The translations under genes and the position numbers were made by a program. This document shows positions 17,601 through 26,176 of a stretch of DNA of 64,000 bases, in pieces. Position 1 is the first letter of the stretch, and every line of letters starts with the position of its first letter. This DNA comes from Duganella sp. CF517 (GTDB taxonomy: Bacteria; Pseudomonadota; Gammaproteobacteria; Burkholderiales; Burkholderiaceae_D). Location of the stretch: NCBI RefSeq assembly GCF_900110275.1, contig NZ_FODC01000001.1, positions 1,570,780 through 1,634,779 on the forward strand, in the 5' to 3' direction. The notes under the pieces were generated by a model. The model saw only the letters and a program-made list of their open reading frames with translations. It ran no database searches and had not been told where the DNA came from.

Positions 17601-18860
17601 GATCTGCAGCTGTTCGACCTTGTTGCGGTAGCTGTAGCGCTTCACGCGCGCCAGGCCGGCGTCGACCACGTAACGGATGCCCGGCACCGTCAGCGAGGTT
17701 TCGGCGACGTTGGTGGCCAGCACGATGCGGCGCGCGTTGGTCAGCTTGAAGACGCGCTCCTGCTCCTCGGCCGACAGGCGGGCGAACAGCGGCAGGATCT
17801 CGACGTGCGGCGGATGGTGCTTGCGCAGCGCCTCGGCGGCGTCGCGGATTTCGCGCTCGCCGGGCAGGAACACCAGCACGTCGCCGGAGCCGAGGCGGCA
17901 CAGTTCATCGACGCCGTCGACCACCGCGTCCATCAGGTCGCGCTTTTCGCGGGCGGCGGCGGTGCGCTGGCCCTTGCCCTCGGCGTTGGCGATGGCCGCC
18001 GCGTTGCCGGCGCGCGGCACGTCCGCCTCGATCGGGCGGTAGCGCACCTCGACCTTGTACAGGCGGCCGGAAACCTCGATCACCGGCGCCGGCATGTCCG
18101 GCGTACCGAAGTGGCGCGAGAAGCGCTCGGCGTCGATGGTCGCCGAGGTGATGATCACCTTCAGGTCGGGGCGGCGCGGCAGCAGCTGCTTCAGGTAGCC
18201 AAGCAGGAAGTCGATGTTCAGGCTGCGCTCGTGCGCCTCGTCGATGATGATGGTGTCGTAGTTCTTCAGCAGCGGGTCGGTCTGCGTCTCGGCCAGCAGG
18301 ATACCGTCGGTCATCAACTTGACCGAGGCGCCCTTCATCAGGGTGTCGGCGAAGCGGACCTTGAAACCGACGGTCTCGCCCAGCGGCGTGCCCAGTTCCT
18401 GGGCGATGCGCTTGGCGGTGGACGAGGCGGCGATGCGGCGCGGCTGCGTGTGGCCGATCAGCGCCTTCCGGCCGCGGCCCAGCTCCAGGCAGATTTTCGG
18501 CAGCTGGGTGGTCTTGCCGGAGCCGGTTTCGCCGGAGACGATGATCACCTGGTGCTTTTGCAGCGCCTCGGCGATTTCGTGGCGGCGGCCGGAGACCGGC
18601 AGGTCCTCGGGGAAGGTGATCGGCGGCAGCGGGTTGCGGAACGCGCGTTCGGCGGCGCGGGCGGCCTGCTCCTCGGGTGTCAGGCGTGGCCGCGGTTCGC
18701 GCCGGGGCTGGGCGCGCGAGCCGCCCTCGCCGTCCGGGCGCGCGCGGGAGGGGGCGCCGGTCGGGGCGCCGGTCGGGGCGTTGCGCGGGCTGCGGGGCTG
18801 GCCAGGGGTGCTGGATGGGCGGTTTGCGGCGGTTTTCGGTTTATTGCTGGCGTCTGACAT
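14691..18860 (-). CDS. hrpA: ATP-dependent RNA helicase HrpA
   Basis: DEAH-box helicase of 1389 residues, a normal length for HrpA, acting on mRNA and on stalled ribosomes. Helicase motifs: GETGSGKT at 110-117, TQPRR, DEAH at 207-210, SAT in ITSATIDAERF, then QRAGRCGR in the second RecA domain. The long C-terminal region typical of HrpA follows. The first 70 residues are low-complexity with a GAPTGAP duplication. An in-frame low-complexity patch (about residues 1055-1105, Ala/Gly/Pro) interrupts the C-terminal region. The start ATG at 18860 lies 54 bases from the divergent argA start. Confidence 0.95.
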   Translation of the reverse strand: MSDASNKPKTAANRPSSTPGQPRSPRNAPTGAPTGAPSRARPDGEGGSRAQPRREPRPRLTPEEQAARAAERAFRNPLPPITFPEDLPVSGRRHEIAEALQKHQVIIVSGETGSGKTTQLPKICLELGRGRKALIGHTQPRRIAASSTAKRIAQELGTPLGETVGFKVRFADTLMKGASVKLMTDGILLAETQTDPLLKNYDTIIIDEAHERSLNIDFLLGYLKQLLPRRPDLKVIITSATIDAERFSRHFGTPDMPAPVIEVSGRLYKVEVRYRPIEADVPRAGNAAAIANAEGKGQRTAAAREKRDLMDAVVDGVDELCRLGSGDVLVFLPGEREIRDAAEALRKHHPPHVEILPLFARLSAEEQERVFKLTNARRIVLATNVAETSLTVPGIRYVVDAGLARVKRYSYRNKVEQLQIEPIAQSAANQRAGRCGRVADGVCIRLYEEQDFLQRPKFTEPEILRSSLAAVILRMKSLHLTDVETFPFIEPPLARAIADGYQLLQELGAVDEYNQLTPLGNKLAKLPLDPRVGRMILAALDNASLNEVLIIASALSVQDPRDRPMEHQQAADEAHKKFADEKSEFISYLKIWQWFENAIEHKKTNRQLMDNCRTNFLSQLRLREWRDVHSQLLTIVKEQGWRINEAPATYENLHLALLTGLLGNIGFKSEDEPGAGYLGARGIKFNIWPGSSLLKKPGKWIMAAELVDTTRLYARCVARIEPEWLEKVGGHLLKKSWGEPRWEKRGAQVSASERATLYGLVVYSQRRINYALHNPAEAREIFIRDALVGGDYDTRAPFFAHNHKLIKEIENLEHKSRRLDVLVDDELIAAFYDKLIPADVVNGAGFEKWHKDATAAEPKLLYLNRDELMRHEAAGVTTDLFPKMMSVTGLEMALTYHFEPGSVRDGVTMAVPLFALNQLPRERCEWLVPGMLKEKVHLLLKSLPQKLRRHCVPLPDYAARFCERVHEAGIFGRGDLIDAIIADIRSQITISVLTTDFKPETLPAHHFMNFKVIDEHGRQLEMGRNLATLQAEFGAQARESFQKMAETSGTQGVTLRALGSGGAAASPAPPSRAAGGNAGAAPAPAPGRGGDKAVGAREASSAASGITLTGLTSWTFGELPELLEIVQGKLTLIGFPALVDKGTHCDLEVFDDPTVAARTHRIGLRRLFALQMKDQIKFIEKGIPGLQQMGMQFMSMGTQEELREQIINKALDIACLQDPLPLDAASFAKRKDEGKSRLVLLVNEIARLLSQVLTEFHGLPKRLQGLPAAAAADMQAQLQALVNKRFLSDNDYSQLAHFPRYLKAINVRIEKLRGDPARDAKLMAEWQSAAALYQRANKDKSAGKNTDPKMVEFRWMLEELRVSLFAQELRTPMPVSAKRLQKVWESMLR

Positions 18861-18901
18861 TGTTTTTTACAAGATTGGAGCGCGGAACTCGCGCACCGAA
18901 T

Positions 18902-18907
18902 TATAAT
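18902..18907 (+). promoter_or_regulatory. -10 box of argA, placed for a leaderless transcript
   Basis: A perfect TATAAT sits 8 bases before the ATG at 18915 and overlaps an earlier in-frame ATG at 18906. Transcription would begin at about 18914-18915. No convincing -35 box is seen at normal spacing. Confidence 0.5.
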
Positions 18908-18914
18908 GCGGCTA

Positions 18915-20225
18915 ATGGAAAACCCTACCCAATTCGTCCAATGGCTGCGTTCCGTCGCGCCCTACATCCACGCCTTCCGCGGCAAGACCTTCGTGGTCGC
19001 CTTCCCCGGTGAACTGGTCAGCGCCGGCGCGCTGCAGGTGCTGGCCCACGATTTGTCGCTGCTGCACGCGCTCGACATCAACGTCACCGTGGTCTACGGC
19101 TCGCGCCCGCAGGTGGCCGAGCAGCTGGCGCTGCGCAACGTCGAGGGCCGCTTCCACAACGGCGTGCGCATCACCGACATCGCCGCCATGGAGTGCGCCA
19201 AGGAGGCCGCCGGCGAGCTGCGCCTCGACATCGAGGCCGCCTTCAGCCAGGGCTTGCCGAACACGCCGATGTCGAACGCGGCCATCCGTATCATTTCCGG
19301 CAACTTCATCACGGCGCGCCCGCTCGGCGTCATCGACGGCGTCGACCTGGAACTGACCGGCGTCACCCGCAAGGTCGACGCCGAGACGATCCACTCGATC
19401 CTCGGCTCCGACGGCCTGGTGCTGCTGTCGCCGCTGGGCTTCTCGCCCACCGGCGAGGCGTTCAACCTGACGATGGAGGACGTCGCCTGCAGCGCCGCGA
19501 TCGCGCTGCACGCCGACAAACTGGTGTTCATCACCGAGACCGACATGATGGTCGACGCGGCCGGCACCGAGATCCGCGAACTGTCGTCGCACCAGGCCGA
19601 GGCGGTGCTGCAGGCCGGCTTCCTGCCCGATTCGACCGCGTTCTACCTGCAACACTGCATCAAGGCGTGCGACAACGGCGTCGAACGCTCGCACATCGTG
19701 CCGTTCGCGATGGACGGCTCGGCGCTGCTCGAGCTGTTCACCCACGACGGCGTCGGCACCATGATCTCGCACGAGAACCTCGAATCGCTGCGCAAGGCCA
19801 CCATCGAGGACGTCGGCGGCATCATCAAGCTGATCGAGCCGCTCGAGGCCGACGGCACGCTGGTCAAGCGCGGGCGCGAGCTGATCGAACGCGAGATCGA
19901 TTATTTCTCCGTCATCGAGCACGATGGCGTGATCTTCGGCTGCGCCGCGCTGTACCCGTTCCCGGAACAGAAAATGGCCGAAATGGCATGTTTGACCGTC
20001 AACCCCGAGGTCCAGGCCCAGGGCGACGGCGAGCGCATTTTGAAGCACATGGAGAACCGCGCGCGCGCCATCGGCGTGACCAAGCTGTTCGTGCTCACCA
20101 CGCGCACGTCGCACTGGTTCCAGAAGCGCGGCTTCGTGCCGGCCACCGTCGACGCGCTGCCGAAGGACCGTCAACGCATGTTTAACTGGCAGCGCAAATC
20201 CCAGGTGCTGATTAAGTCTTTATAA
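18915..20225 (+). CDS. argA: Amino-acid N-acetyltransferase (N-acetylglutamate synthase)
   Basis: First step of arginine synthesis: acetyl-CoA plus glutamate to N-acetylglutamate. 436 residues: an amino-acid-kinase-like domain (about 1-285; [21 protein letters not shown]) that normally binds arginine for feedback inhibition, then a GNAT acetyltransferase domain (about 290-436; [37 protein letters not shown]). The start at 18915 is preferred over the in-frame ATG at 18906, which lies inside the -10 box. With this promoter the mRNA would have almost no leader. It precedes yggX by 35 bases on the same strand. Confidence 0.94.
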   Translation: MENPTQFVQWLRSVAPYIHAFRGKTFVVAFPGELVSAGALQVLAHDLSLLHALDINVTVVYGSRPQVAEQLALRNVEGRFHNGVRITDIAAMECAKEAAGELRLDIEAAFSQGLPNTPMSNAAIRIISGNFITARPLGVIDGVDLELTGVTRKVDAETIHSILGSDGLVLLSPLGFSPTGEAFNLTMEDVACSAAIALHADKLVFITETDMMVDAAGTEIRELSSHQAEAVLQAGFLPDSTAFYLQHCIKACDNGVERSHIVPFAMDGSALLELFTHDGVGTMISHENLESLRKATIEDVGGIIKLIEPLEADGTLVKRGRELIEREIDYFSVIEHDGVIFGCAALYPFPEQKMAEMACLTVNPEVQAQGDGERILKHMENRARAIGVTKLFVLTTRTSHWFQKRGFVPATVDALPKDRQRMFNWQRKSQVLIKSL

Positions 20226-20260
20226 TCACGGTTTATCGAACCGTTTTAGGAGCAACACAG

Positions 20261-20533
20261 ATGGCCCGCACCGTGCAATGCGTCAAACTCAACAAGGAAG
20301 CCGAAGGACTCGATTTCCCGCCGTATCCGGGCGAACTGGGTAAGAAGATCTACGAATCGGTCTCGAAGGAAGCCTGGGCCGCCTGGCTCAAGCACCAGAC
20401 CATGCTGGTCAACGAGAACCGCCTGAACCTGGCCGACCAGCGCGCGCGCAAATACCTGGCGCAGCAGATGGAAAAGCACTTCTTCGGCGACGGCGCCGAC
20501 GCCGCCATGGGCTACGTGCCGCCGACCGAGTAA
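20261..20533 (+). CDS. yggX: Probable Fe(2+)-trafficking protein YggX
   Basis: 90 residues, the normal length. YggX protects Fe-S enzymes against oxidative damage and helps iron handling. The conserved start VQCVKL has the key Cys at residue 7, followed by [15 protein letters not shown] and the central [11 protein letters not shown] segment. Ribosome site AGGAG upstream. An intrinsic terminator lies 28 bases past the stop. Placed directly behind argA. Confidence 0.97.
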   Translation: MARTVQCVKLNKEAEGLDFPPYPGELGKKIYESVSKEAWAAWLKHQTMLVNENRLNLADQRARKYLAQQMEKHFFGDGADAAMGYVPPTE

Positions 20534-20560
20534 ATCGCACGCCGCTGGCGGCACGCGTCC

Positions 20561-20590
20561 CACAACCCCCGGCCCGGCCGGGGGTTTGTG
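20561..20590 (+). terminator. Intrinsic terminator of the argA-yggX unit
   Basis: CACAACCCCCGGC pairs with GCCGGGGGTTTGTG (one bulged base) around CCG, followed by a T-rich stretch. It is symmetrical enough to serve the convergent rpiA gene as well. Confidence 0.75.
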
Positions 20591-20605
20591 TTTGCACCGC
20601 GGCGT

Positions 20606-21283
20606 TTAGAATGTCAGCGTCTTCACGCCGTCGGCCGTGCCCAGCAGGCACACATTGGCGCCGCGCGCGGCGAACAATCCCACCGCGATCACGCCGACGA
20701 TCTGGTTGATCTTCGCCTCCAGCGCCACCGGATCGGCGATGGCCAGCCCGGCCACGTCGATCAGCATGCCGCCGTTGTCGGTGATGAACGCCTCGTCGGT
20801 GCCCGGCTTCAGGCGCAGCTTCGGCTCGCCGCCCAGCTTGGCCAGCTCGCGCGTGACCGCCGCGCGCGCCATCGGCAGCACCTCGACCGGCAACGGGAAC
20901 TTGCCCATCACGTCGACCAGCTTGGAGCCGTCGGCGATGCAGACGAAACTTTTCGCCACCGAGGCGACGATTTTTTCGCGCGTGAGCGCCGCGCCGCCGC
21001 CCTTGACCATGGCGCCGCTGTGGGTGATCTCGTCGGCGCCGTCGATGTAGACGGCGATCTCCGGCACGTCGTTCAAGTCGAACACCGCGATGCCGTGGCC
21101 GCGCAGGCGGGCGGCGGTCGCTTCCGACGACGCCACGGCGCCCTTGATGTCGGCCTTGATCTTGGCGAGCTCGTCAATGAAAAAATTGGCGGTCGAGCCC
21201 GTGCCCACGCCGATGATCTCGTGCTTGACCACGTAATCGATGGCGGCGCGCGCCACGGCTTGCTTCAATTCGTCTTGAGTCAT
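20606..21283 (-). CDS. rpiA: Ribose-5-phosphate isomerase A
   Basis: Interconverts ribose 5-phosphate and ribulose 5-phosphate in the pentose phosphate pathway. 225 residues, full length. The phosphate-binding [13 protein letters not shown] is near residue 25. The catalytic region is VYIDGADEI (Asp-Gly-Ala-Asp), then [14 protein letters not shown]. The start at 21283 gives the usual [13 protein letters not shown] opening. It converges on yggX, sharing a terminator; 248 bases without a gene separate it from the divergent receiver gene, in which I see no clear element. Confidence 0.97.
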   Translation of the reverse strand: MTQDELKQAVARAAIDYVVKHEIIGVGTGSTANFFIDELAKIKADIKGAVASSEATAARLRGHGIAVFDLNDVPEIAVYIDGADEITHSGAMVKGGGAALTREKIVASVAKSFVCIADGSKLVDVMGKFPLPVEVLPMARAAVTRELAKLGGEPKLRLKPGTDEAFITDNGGMLIDVAGLAIADPVALEAKINQIVGVIAVGLFAARGANVCLLGTADGVKTLTF

Positions 21284-21531
21284 GATGCTATTTCTATATG
21301 AAAAGGGAAAGCGGTGTGGCCAACCTGTGGCCGCGAAGCCGCCATTTTAACGGATCGCCCCCGCCCGGCCCCGATTTCCGCTAAAAATTGCGCATGGACA
21401 ACACCGACCCGGGCCCGCTGTCGCAGACTTGCACCAGGACGGCGCGGACGGTACGACGCCGGCCCGGCGGCGCCGCCGATTGTGCGAGAATGACCCAGCA
21501 GATCCCATCCAACGCTCGTCCGGGGAGTCCC

Positions 21532-21909
21532 ATGCCGCAAGCTAAAACAGTCTTGATCGTCGACGACAGCCGCGTCTCGCGGCTCATGGCGCGCCAGTAC
21601 ATCACCGGCCTGCACCCCGACTGGATCGTCGAGGAGGCCGGCACCGGCGAGGAATCGCTGCTCAAGTCGCGCGACGTGCACCCGGACCTGGTGCTGATGG
21701 ACGTCAACATGCCCGGCATGGGCGGCATCGCCGCCGCCGAGCAGCTGCGGCGCGAGAACCCGGACTTGCCGATCTCGCTGCTGACGGCCAACGTGCAGAC
21801 GGCCACGCGCGAGGCGGCCGAGGCGATCGGCGTGGGCTTCGTCGAAAAGCCGATCACCGAGGCGCGCATCGCCCGCCTGCTGTCGCCGCTCGAGGAGGCC
21901 GGTCCATGA
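21532..21909 (+). CDS. Stand-alone response regulator receiver (CheY-like)
   Basis: 125 residues, receiver domain only, with no output domain. The acidic pocket DD is at residues 11-12, the phospho-acceptor Asp in LVLMDVNMPGMGG, Thr/Ser in SLLTANVQ and Lys in VEKPITE. Start 21532 with GGGGAG upstream; an in-frame ATG at 21490 is possible. It is coupled to the CheC-like gene by an ATGA overlap, suggesting the CheC-like protein is its phosphatase. Confidence 0.9.
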   Translation: MPQAKTVLIVDDSRVSRLMARQYITGLHPDWIVEEAGTGEESLLKSRDVHPDLVLMDVNMPGMGGIAAAEQLRRENPDLPISLLTANVQTATREAAEAIGVGFVEKPITEARIARLLSPLEEAGP

Positions 21910-22532
21910 TCGTGCTGTCCGAGCTGGAGAACGACGCCCTGATCGAGATCTTCAACATCGGCGTCGGCCAGGCGGCCGCCTCGATGAGCGCCATCGTCAA
22001 CGAGGCGGTGCGCATGTCGGTGCCGTCGATCACCTTCATCCACCGCGCCGACGCCGCGCGCCTGCTGCGCAACCGCGTGTTCGAGCCCGAGCGCATCTGC
22101 GGCGTGAGCCAGCACTACGAGGGCGCCTTCTCGACCGAGGCGATCCTGATGTTCCCGGAGGATAAAAGCCTCGAGATCGTGCGCCTGATGGTCGGCGAGA
22201 GCGTGCCGCTGGCCGAGCTGACCGACATGGAGCAGGAGGCCATGTGCGAGATCGGCAACATCATCCTGAACTCCTGCGTCGGCACCTTGGCCAACATCTT
22301 CCAGCACGAGCTGCGCGGCTCGCTGCCGGCCTACCACGTGGGCACCAGCGACGAGATCCTGACCGCCTCGGGCAGCGCGCCCGACGCCGTGGTGCTGATG
22401 CTGCACATCGACTTCGTGCTCGAGAAGCACCAGATCCAGGGCTATGTCGCCTTCGTGCTCGACCTGTCGGCCATGCACGACCTCAAGGCGTTGATCAACC
22501 AGTACATCGCGCGCGCGATGGGACAGGCGTAG
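21906..22532 (+). CDS. cheC: CheC-like phosphatase
   Basis: 208 residues. CheC/CheX/FliY proteins dephosphorylate CheY-type receivers. Two phosphatase-type helices are visible: LENDALIEIFNIGVGQAA near residue 6 and DMEQEAMCEIGNIILNSC near residue 106. Each carries the E-x2-N pair. The start overlaps the receiver stop (ATGA). No cheA, cheW or other chemotaxis genes adjoin, so the pair probably works outside the main chemotaxis operon and feeds the diguanylate cyclase encoded next. Confidence 0.85.
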   Translation: MIVLSELENDALIEIFNIGVGQAAASMSAIVNEAVRMSVPSITFIHRADAARLLRNRVFEPERICGVSQHYEGAFSTEAILMFPEDKSLEIVRLMVGESVPLAELTDMEQEAMCEIGNIILNSCVGTLANIFQHELRGSLPAYHVGTSDEILTASGSAPDAVVLMLHIDFVLEKHQIQGYVAFVLDLSAMHDLKALINQYIARAMGQA

Positions 22533-22543
22533 CCGTGCGGGCG

Positions 22544-23512
22544 ATGGACAGCAAGCTGCCGGAGGCGCACCGCCTCAAGGTGCTGCGCAGCGTGCTCGGC
22601 GCCGTCAACCTGGGCATGGTGGTGGTCGACGCCGACGGCCGCGTGGTGTTGTGGAACGCCTGGATGAGCCGCCATTCGGGGCTGGCGCAGGTGGATGTGG
22701 TCGGCGCCGAGCTGCTGGCCGTCTATCCGGAGTTGCGCGGCGGCCGGGTCGACGCGGCGATCGGCCAGGCGCTGCGCGACAACTTCCCGTCGCTGCTGTC
22801 GCAAAGCCTGAACAAGGCGCCGTTCGCGCTGCACGCCAACGCGGCGGCGGCCGCGCGCGGCGAGCGGCTGCAGCAGGCGATCGAGATCACGCCGATCGCG
22901 GTCGAGGACGCGCCGCGCCACTGCCTGGTGCAGATCCGCGACGTCAGCGTGGCCGTCGCGCGCGAAAAGCTGCTGCGCGAGCAGACCATGGTGCTGCGCT
23001 CGCAGACCTTCGCCGACGGCCTGACGGGCATCGCCAACCGGCGCCACTTCGACGTCGCCATGGAAAAGGAGCACCGGCGCGCCAAGCGGGCCGGCGCGGC
23101 GCTGTCGCTGCTGATGATCGACATCGACCGGTTCAAGGCCTACAACGACCACTACGGCCACCAGAAGGGCGACCAGTGCCTGATCCAGGTGGCCGCCGCG
23201 CTGGCGGCCATGCTCAGGCGCCCGTGCGACCTGATGGCGCGCTACGGCGGCGAGGAGTTCGCCGTCATCCTGCCCGAGCTCGATATCGAGCAGGCCGGCC
23301 GGATCGCCGAGACGATACGGGCGCGCGCGCTGGAGCTGGCCATTCCGCACGAGCGCAACGGCGAGGTGCCGTACGTCACGGTGAGCATCGGCGTGACGTC
23401 GCAGCGGCCGCAGGCGCCGGTCGACATCGAAGCGCTGATCGGCGCCGCCGACCGCGCGCTGTACGACGCCAAGAAAGCCGGCCGCAACCGCAGCGCCGCG
23501 CGCCCGCCGTAG
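22544..23512 (+). CDS. PAS-GGDEF diguanylate cyclase
   Basis: Makes cyclic di-GMP from two GTP. 322 residues: PAS-like sensor (about 12-140; GMVVVDADGRVVLWNAWM), short helix, GGDEF domain (about 155-320) with active site YGGEEFAVILPE. The inhibitory I-site RPCD lies five residues before GGEEF, so product feedback is expected. No membrane segment, so it is cytoplasmic. The start is ATG 22544, with GTG 22535 as alternative; either lies within 12 bases of the cheC stop, so the three genes form one operon. Confidence 0.9.
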   Translation: MDSKLPEAHRLKVLRSVLGAVNLGMVVVDADGRVVLWNAWMSRHSGLAQVDVVGAELLAVYPELRGGRVDAAIGQALRDNFPSLLSQSLNKAPFALHANAAAAARGERLQQAIEITPIAVEDAPRHCLVQIRDVSVAVAREKLLREQTMVLRSQTFADGLTGIANRRHFDVAMEKEHRRAKRAGAALSLLMIDIDRFKAYNDHYGHQKGDQCLIQVAAALAAMLRRPCDLMARYGGEEFAVILPELDIEQAGRIAETIRARALELAIPHERNGEVPYVTVSIGVTSQRPQAPVDIEALIGAADRALYDAKKAGRNRSAARPP

Positions 23513-23527
23513 GCGCCGCCGGCGCCC

Positions 23528-24385
23528 TCACGTCCAGATCCGATAAATCCAGTAGCGCTCATCGCCCGATCCCAGCACCCGCGCCAGTTCCAGCGGCGTA
23601 TGCCCGGTGATTTCGCGCGCCTCGCGGCAAAAATGCGCCTGGTCCGCGTAGCCGCCGCGCGCGGCCACGTCGGCCCACACCACCCTGCCCGCCAGGTAAT
23701 CGTCGCGCGCCTCGAAGAACGACTGCTCCGCGCGCCGCAGCCGCAGCAGCTTGCGCAGCGGCTGCCCGGCGCGCGCCTTGATGCGCCGCTCGACGCTGCG
23801 CAGCCCGCGCCCGAGCGCCGAATCGGCGGCCTGCCAGGCCAGATGCCGCACCCAGTCGCGCGCCATGTCGCCCATGCCGTCGGGCCGCGTGGCCCGCCAC
23901 AGCGGCGCCAGGAACGCCTCGAGCAGCGCCATGCGCGCGTCGTCGTCGGCGGCCTCGAGCACCGCCGCGGCCAGCGCCGCCCACCGCGGCCCGAGCGCCT
24001 GCTCCACCGGCGCGACGCGGTCGACCCAGCCGGCGAGGTCGATCGCGCCCAGCGCATGCATGGCCTGCGGATAGAACAACACCATGAACAGCCGCACCGG
24101 GCCGGGATTATAGGTCAGCAGCGGGCGCGTCTGCGGGCCGCAAAACACGGCGCGCATGGGTCCCTTCGGCAAATCCGACGGCCGCACGACCTCCGCCTCG
24201 CCTTGCATGTAAAAAGTGATCGAGCACAGCGGGGTGGCGGGGAAATGGTTGAAGCGGTCGCCCTGCGCCAATGGCGTCTCGACGGTGCTGCGCGTGACGC
24301 AGGCGCGCACGCACGACGCCAGCGCCAGCGGCGGCACGATCATGCGCGTGGTGTCGGCGACGGTGGCGGGAGCGGTGGCGGGCAT
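23528..24385 (-). CDS. AraC-family transcriptional regulator
   Basis: 285 residues. The N-terminal ligand-type domain (about 15-150) is followed by an AraC/XylS double helix-turn-helix (about 190-275), with the second recognition region GGYADQAHFCREAREITGHT. It is divergent from the cytochrome P450, with 117 bases between the two starts, which suggests it controls that gene. Effector unknown. It converges with the diguanylate cyclase, 15 bases apart. Confidence 0.88.
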   Translation of the reverse strand: MPATAPATVADTTRMIVPPLALASCVRACVTRSTVETPLAQGDRFNHFPATPLCSITFYMQGEAEVVRPSDLPKGPMRAVFCGPQTRPLLTYNPGPVRLFMVLFYPQAMHALGAIDLAGWVDRVAPVEQALGPRWAALAAAVLEAADDDARMALLEAFLAPLWRATRPDGMGDMARDWVRHLAWQAADSALGRGLRSVERRIKARAGQPLRKLLRLRRAEQSFFEARDDYLAGRVVWADVAARGGYADQAHFCREAREITGHTPLELARVLGSGDERYWIYRIWT

Positions 24386-24502
24386 GATCGGAGTTTATAC
24401 TAAAGCGTGGCCAACGCGCCGGCTTGTCGCAAACGTTCAATACACCGCGTCGGCGACGCGGCATAGTGGGACATCGCCAATGCACAACCACGGAGACACC
24501 CG

Positions 24503-25930
24503 ATGATGGAAACCACCTTGCCACTCGCCCTGCGCGACATCGCCGACCTGCCCGGCCCGCCCCCCTGGCCGCTGGTGGGCAACCTGCCGCAGATCCGGCC
24601 GCTGCGCATCCACCAGGATGTCGAAGCCTGGAGCCGCCAATACGGTCCGTTGTTCAAGATCCGCTTCGGCCGCACCGACCTCGTGGTGCTGGCCAGCCAC
24701 GAGCTGGTCGGCGCGGCGCTGCGCGACCGGCCCGACGGCTTCCGCCGGCCCGCCATCACCAGCGACGTCGGCGAGGAAATGGGCGGGCGTCCGGGCGTGT
24801 TCGTGGCCGAGGGCGCGGCCTGGCGCGAGCAGCGCCGCATGGTGATGGCGGCGTTGTCGCCGCACGCGGTCAAGGCCTACTTCCCGGCGCTGGCGGCGGT
24901 GGCGCTGCGGCTGCGCGAACACTGGCGGCGCGCCGCCGCCGCCGGGCGCGAGATCGACCTCACCGACGACCTGAAACGCTTCAGCGTCGACGTCATCGCC
25001 GGGCTGGCGTTCGGCACCGACGTCAACACCATCGACGGCGGCGAGGACGTCATCCAGCGCCACCTGGACGTCATCCTGCCGGCGGTGGCGCGCCGCACCA
25101 TCGCCTTGATTCCGTACTGGCGCTACGTGCGCCTGCCGCAGGACCGGCAGCTCGACGCCAGCGTGGCCGCGCTCAACGACGCCATCGACGCGCTGATCGC
25201 CTCGGCGCGCGCCAAGCTCGCCGCCGAGCCGGCGCGGCGCCAGCGGCCCGCCCATTTGCTCGACGCCATGCTCTGCGCGGCCGATGAAGGCGGCGGCATC
25301 GACGACCGCGCCATCGCCGGCAACGTCATGACGATGCTGTTGGCCGGCGAGGACACCACCAGCCATACCCTGGCGTGGATGCTGTATCTGCTGCAGAAAA
25401 ATCCGGCGGCGCTGCGCAAGGCGCGCGAAGAAGTAGCGCGCGTGGCGCCCGATCCGGCGGCGCTGACGATCGCGCAGATGGACGGCCTCGATTACCTGGA
25501 CGCCTGCGCGCAGGAGGCGATGCGGCTCAAGCCGGTGGCGCCGTTCATTCCCCTCGAAGCCCTGCGCGAGACCGTGATCGGCGATGTGCGCATACCCAAG
25601 GGGGGATTGATCTGGTGCGTGATGCGCAACGACAGCGTCGACGAAACGCACGTGCCGCGCGCCGACGCTTTCGAGCCGGAGCGCTGGCTGCGCGGCGGCG
25701 AGGGGGCGATCGACAAGCACCTGTCGATGCCGTTCGGCGCCGGCGTGCGCACCTGCCCGGGGCGCTACCTGGCGCTGCTGGAGATCAAGCTCGCCAGCGC
25801 CATGCTGCTGAGCAGCTTCGATATCGCATCGATCGACACGGTGGACGGCAAGGAGCCGGAGGAGTTGATGGGGTTTACGATGTCGCCGATTGGATTACGC
25901 ATGCGTCTCGGCGGGATCAATACAATCTAA
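24503..25930 (+). CDS. Cytochrome P450
   Basis: Heme monooxygenase of 475 residues, soluble: there is no membrane anchor and the LPGPPPWPLVGNL start is typical. The I-helix oxygen motif AGEDTTS is at 281-287, the ExxR motif EAMR at 338-341 and the heme loop FGAGVRTCPGR with ligand Cys418. Either of two adjacent ATGs may start it, behind GGAGA. No ferredoxin or reductase gene adjoins, so the electron donor is elsewhere. Substrate unknown. The frame directly after its stop continues as a toxin remnant. Confidence 0.93.
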   Translation: MMETTLPLALRDIADLPGPPPWPLVGNLPQIRPLRIHQDVEAWSRQYGPLFKIRFGRTDLVVLASHELVGAALRDRPDGFRRPAITSDVGEEMGGRPGVFVAEGAAWREQRRMVMAALSPHAVKAYFPALAAVALRLREHWRRAAAAGREIDLTDDLKRFSVDVIAGLAFGTDVNTIDGGEDVIQRHLDVILPAVARRTIALIPYWRYVRLPQDRQLDASVAALNDAIDALIASARAKLAAEPARRQRPAHLLDAMLCAADEGGGIDDRAIAGNVMTMLLAGEDTTSHTLAWMLYLLQKNPAALRKAREEVARVAPDPAALTIAQMDGLDYLDACAQEAMRLKPVAPFIPLEALRETVIGDVRIPKGGLIWCVMRNDSVDETHVPRADAFEPERWLRGGEGAIDKHLSMPFGAGVRTCPGRYLALLEIKLASAMLLSSFDIASIDTVDGKEPEELMGFTMSPIGLRMRLGGINTI

Positions 25931-26176
25931 ACGGAATTCATCTCATGGATCGCAAAAAATCCCACGGGCGGTGATCTGATACCTGGAAGTGGCGGGTGTC
26001 GCAAAGTACGCTGGTCGATAAAGGGCCAGGGCAAACGCGGCGGCGCACGCGTCATTTATTTTTGCGCCTCCAACGACATTATTTGGCTGCTGATCGTCTA
26101 TACCAAAGCCAGGCTGGATACGTTGTCAGCAGTCTTTTTGTCAGAACTGCGGAAAGGAATAGAAGATGTCCTCTGA
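25931..26176 (+). pseudogene. N-terminally truncated RelE/HigB-type toxin remnant
   Basis: The 81 codons directly after the P450 stop, in the same frame, encode the C-terminal two thirds of a RelE/HigB2-type mRNA-cleaving toxin: GGDLIPGSGGCRKVRW, then KGQGKRGGARVIYF, WLLIVYTKA and ELRKGIEDVL. Family members start about 30-35 residues earlier; here that part is replaced by the P450 stop and no ATG, GTG or TTG opens the frame before the conserved block. The stop TGA (26174-26176) overlaps the start of the antitoxin-like gene, the usual toxin-antitoxin arrangement. Probably dead by 5' deletion. Confidence 0.72.

Noticed and set aside
14553..18857. A 1434-codon open frame on the plus strand opposite hrpA
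   Set aside because: Its translation is rich in Gln, Arg, His and Ala and low in normal fold signals, as expected for the antisense of a high-GC gene. The minus strand carries complete DEAH-helicase motifs.
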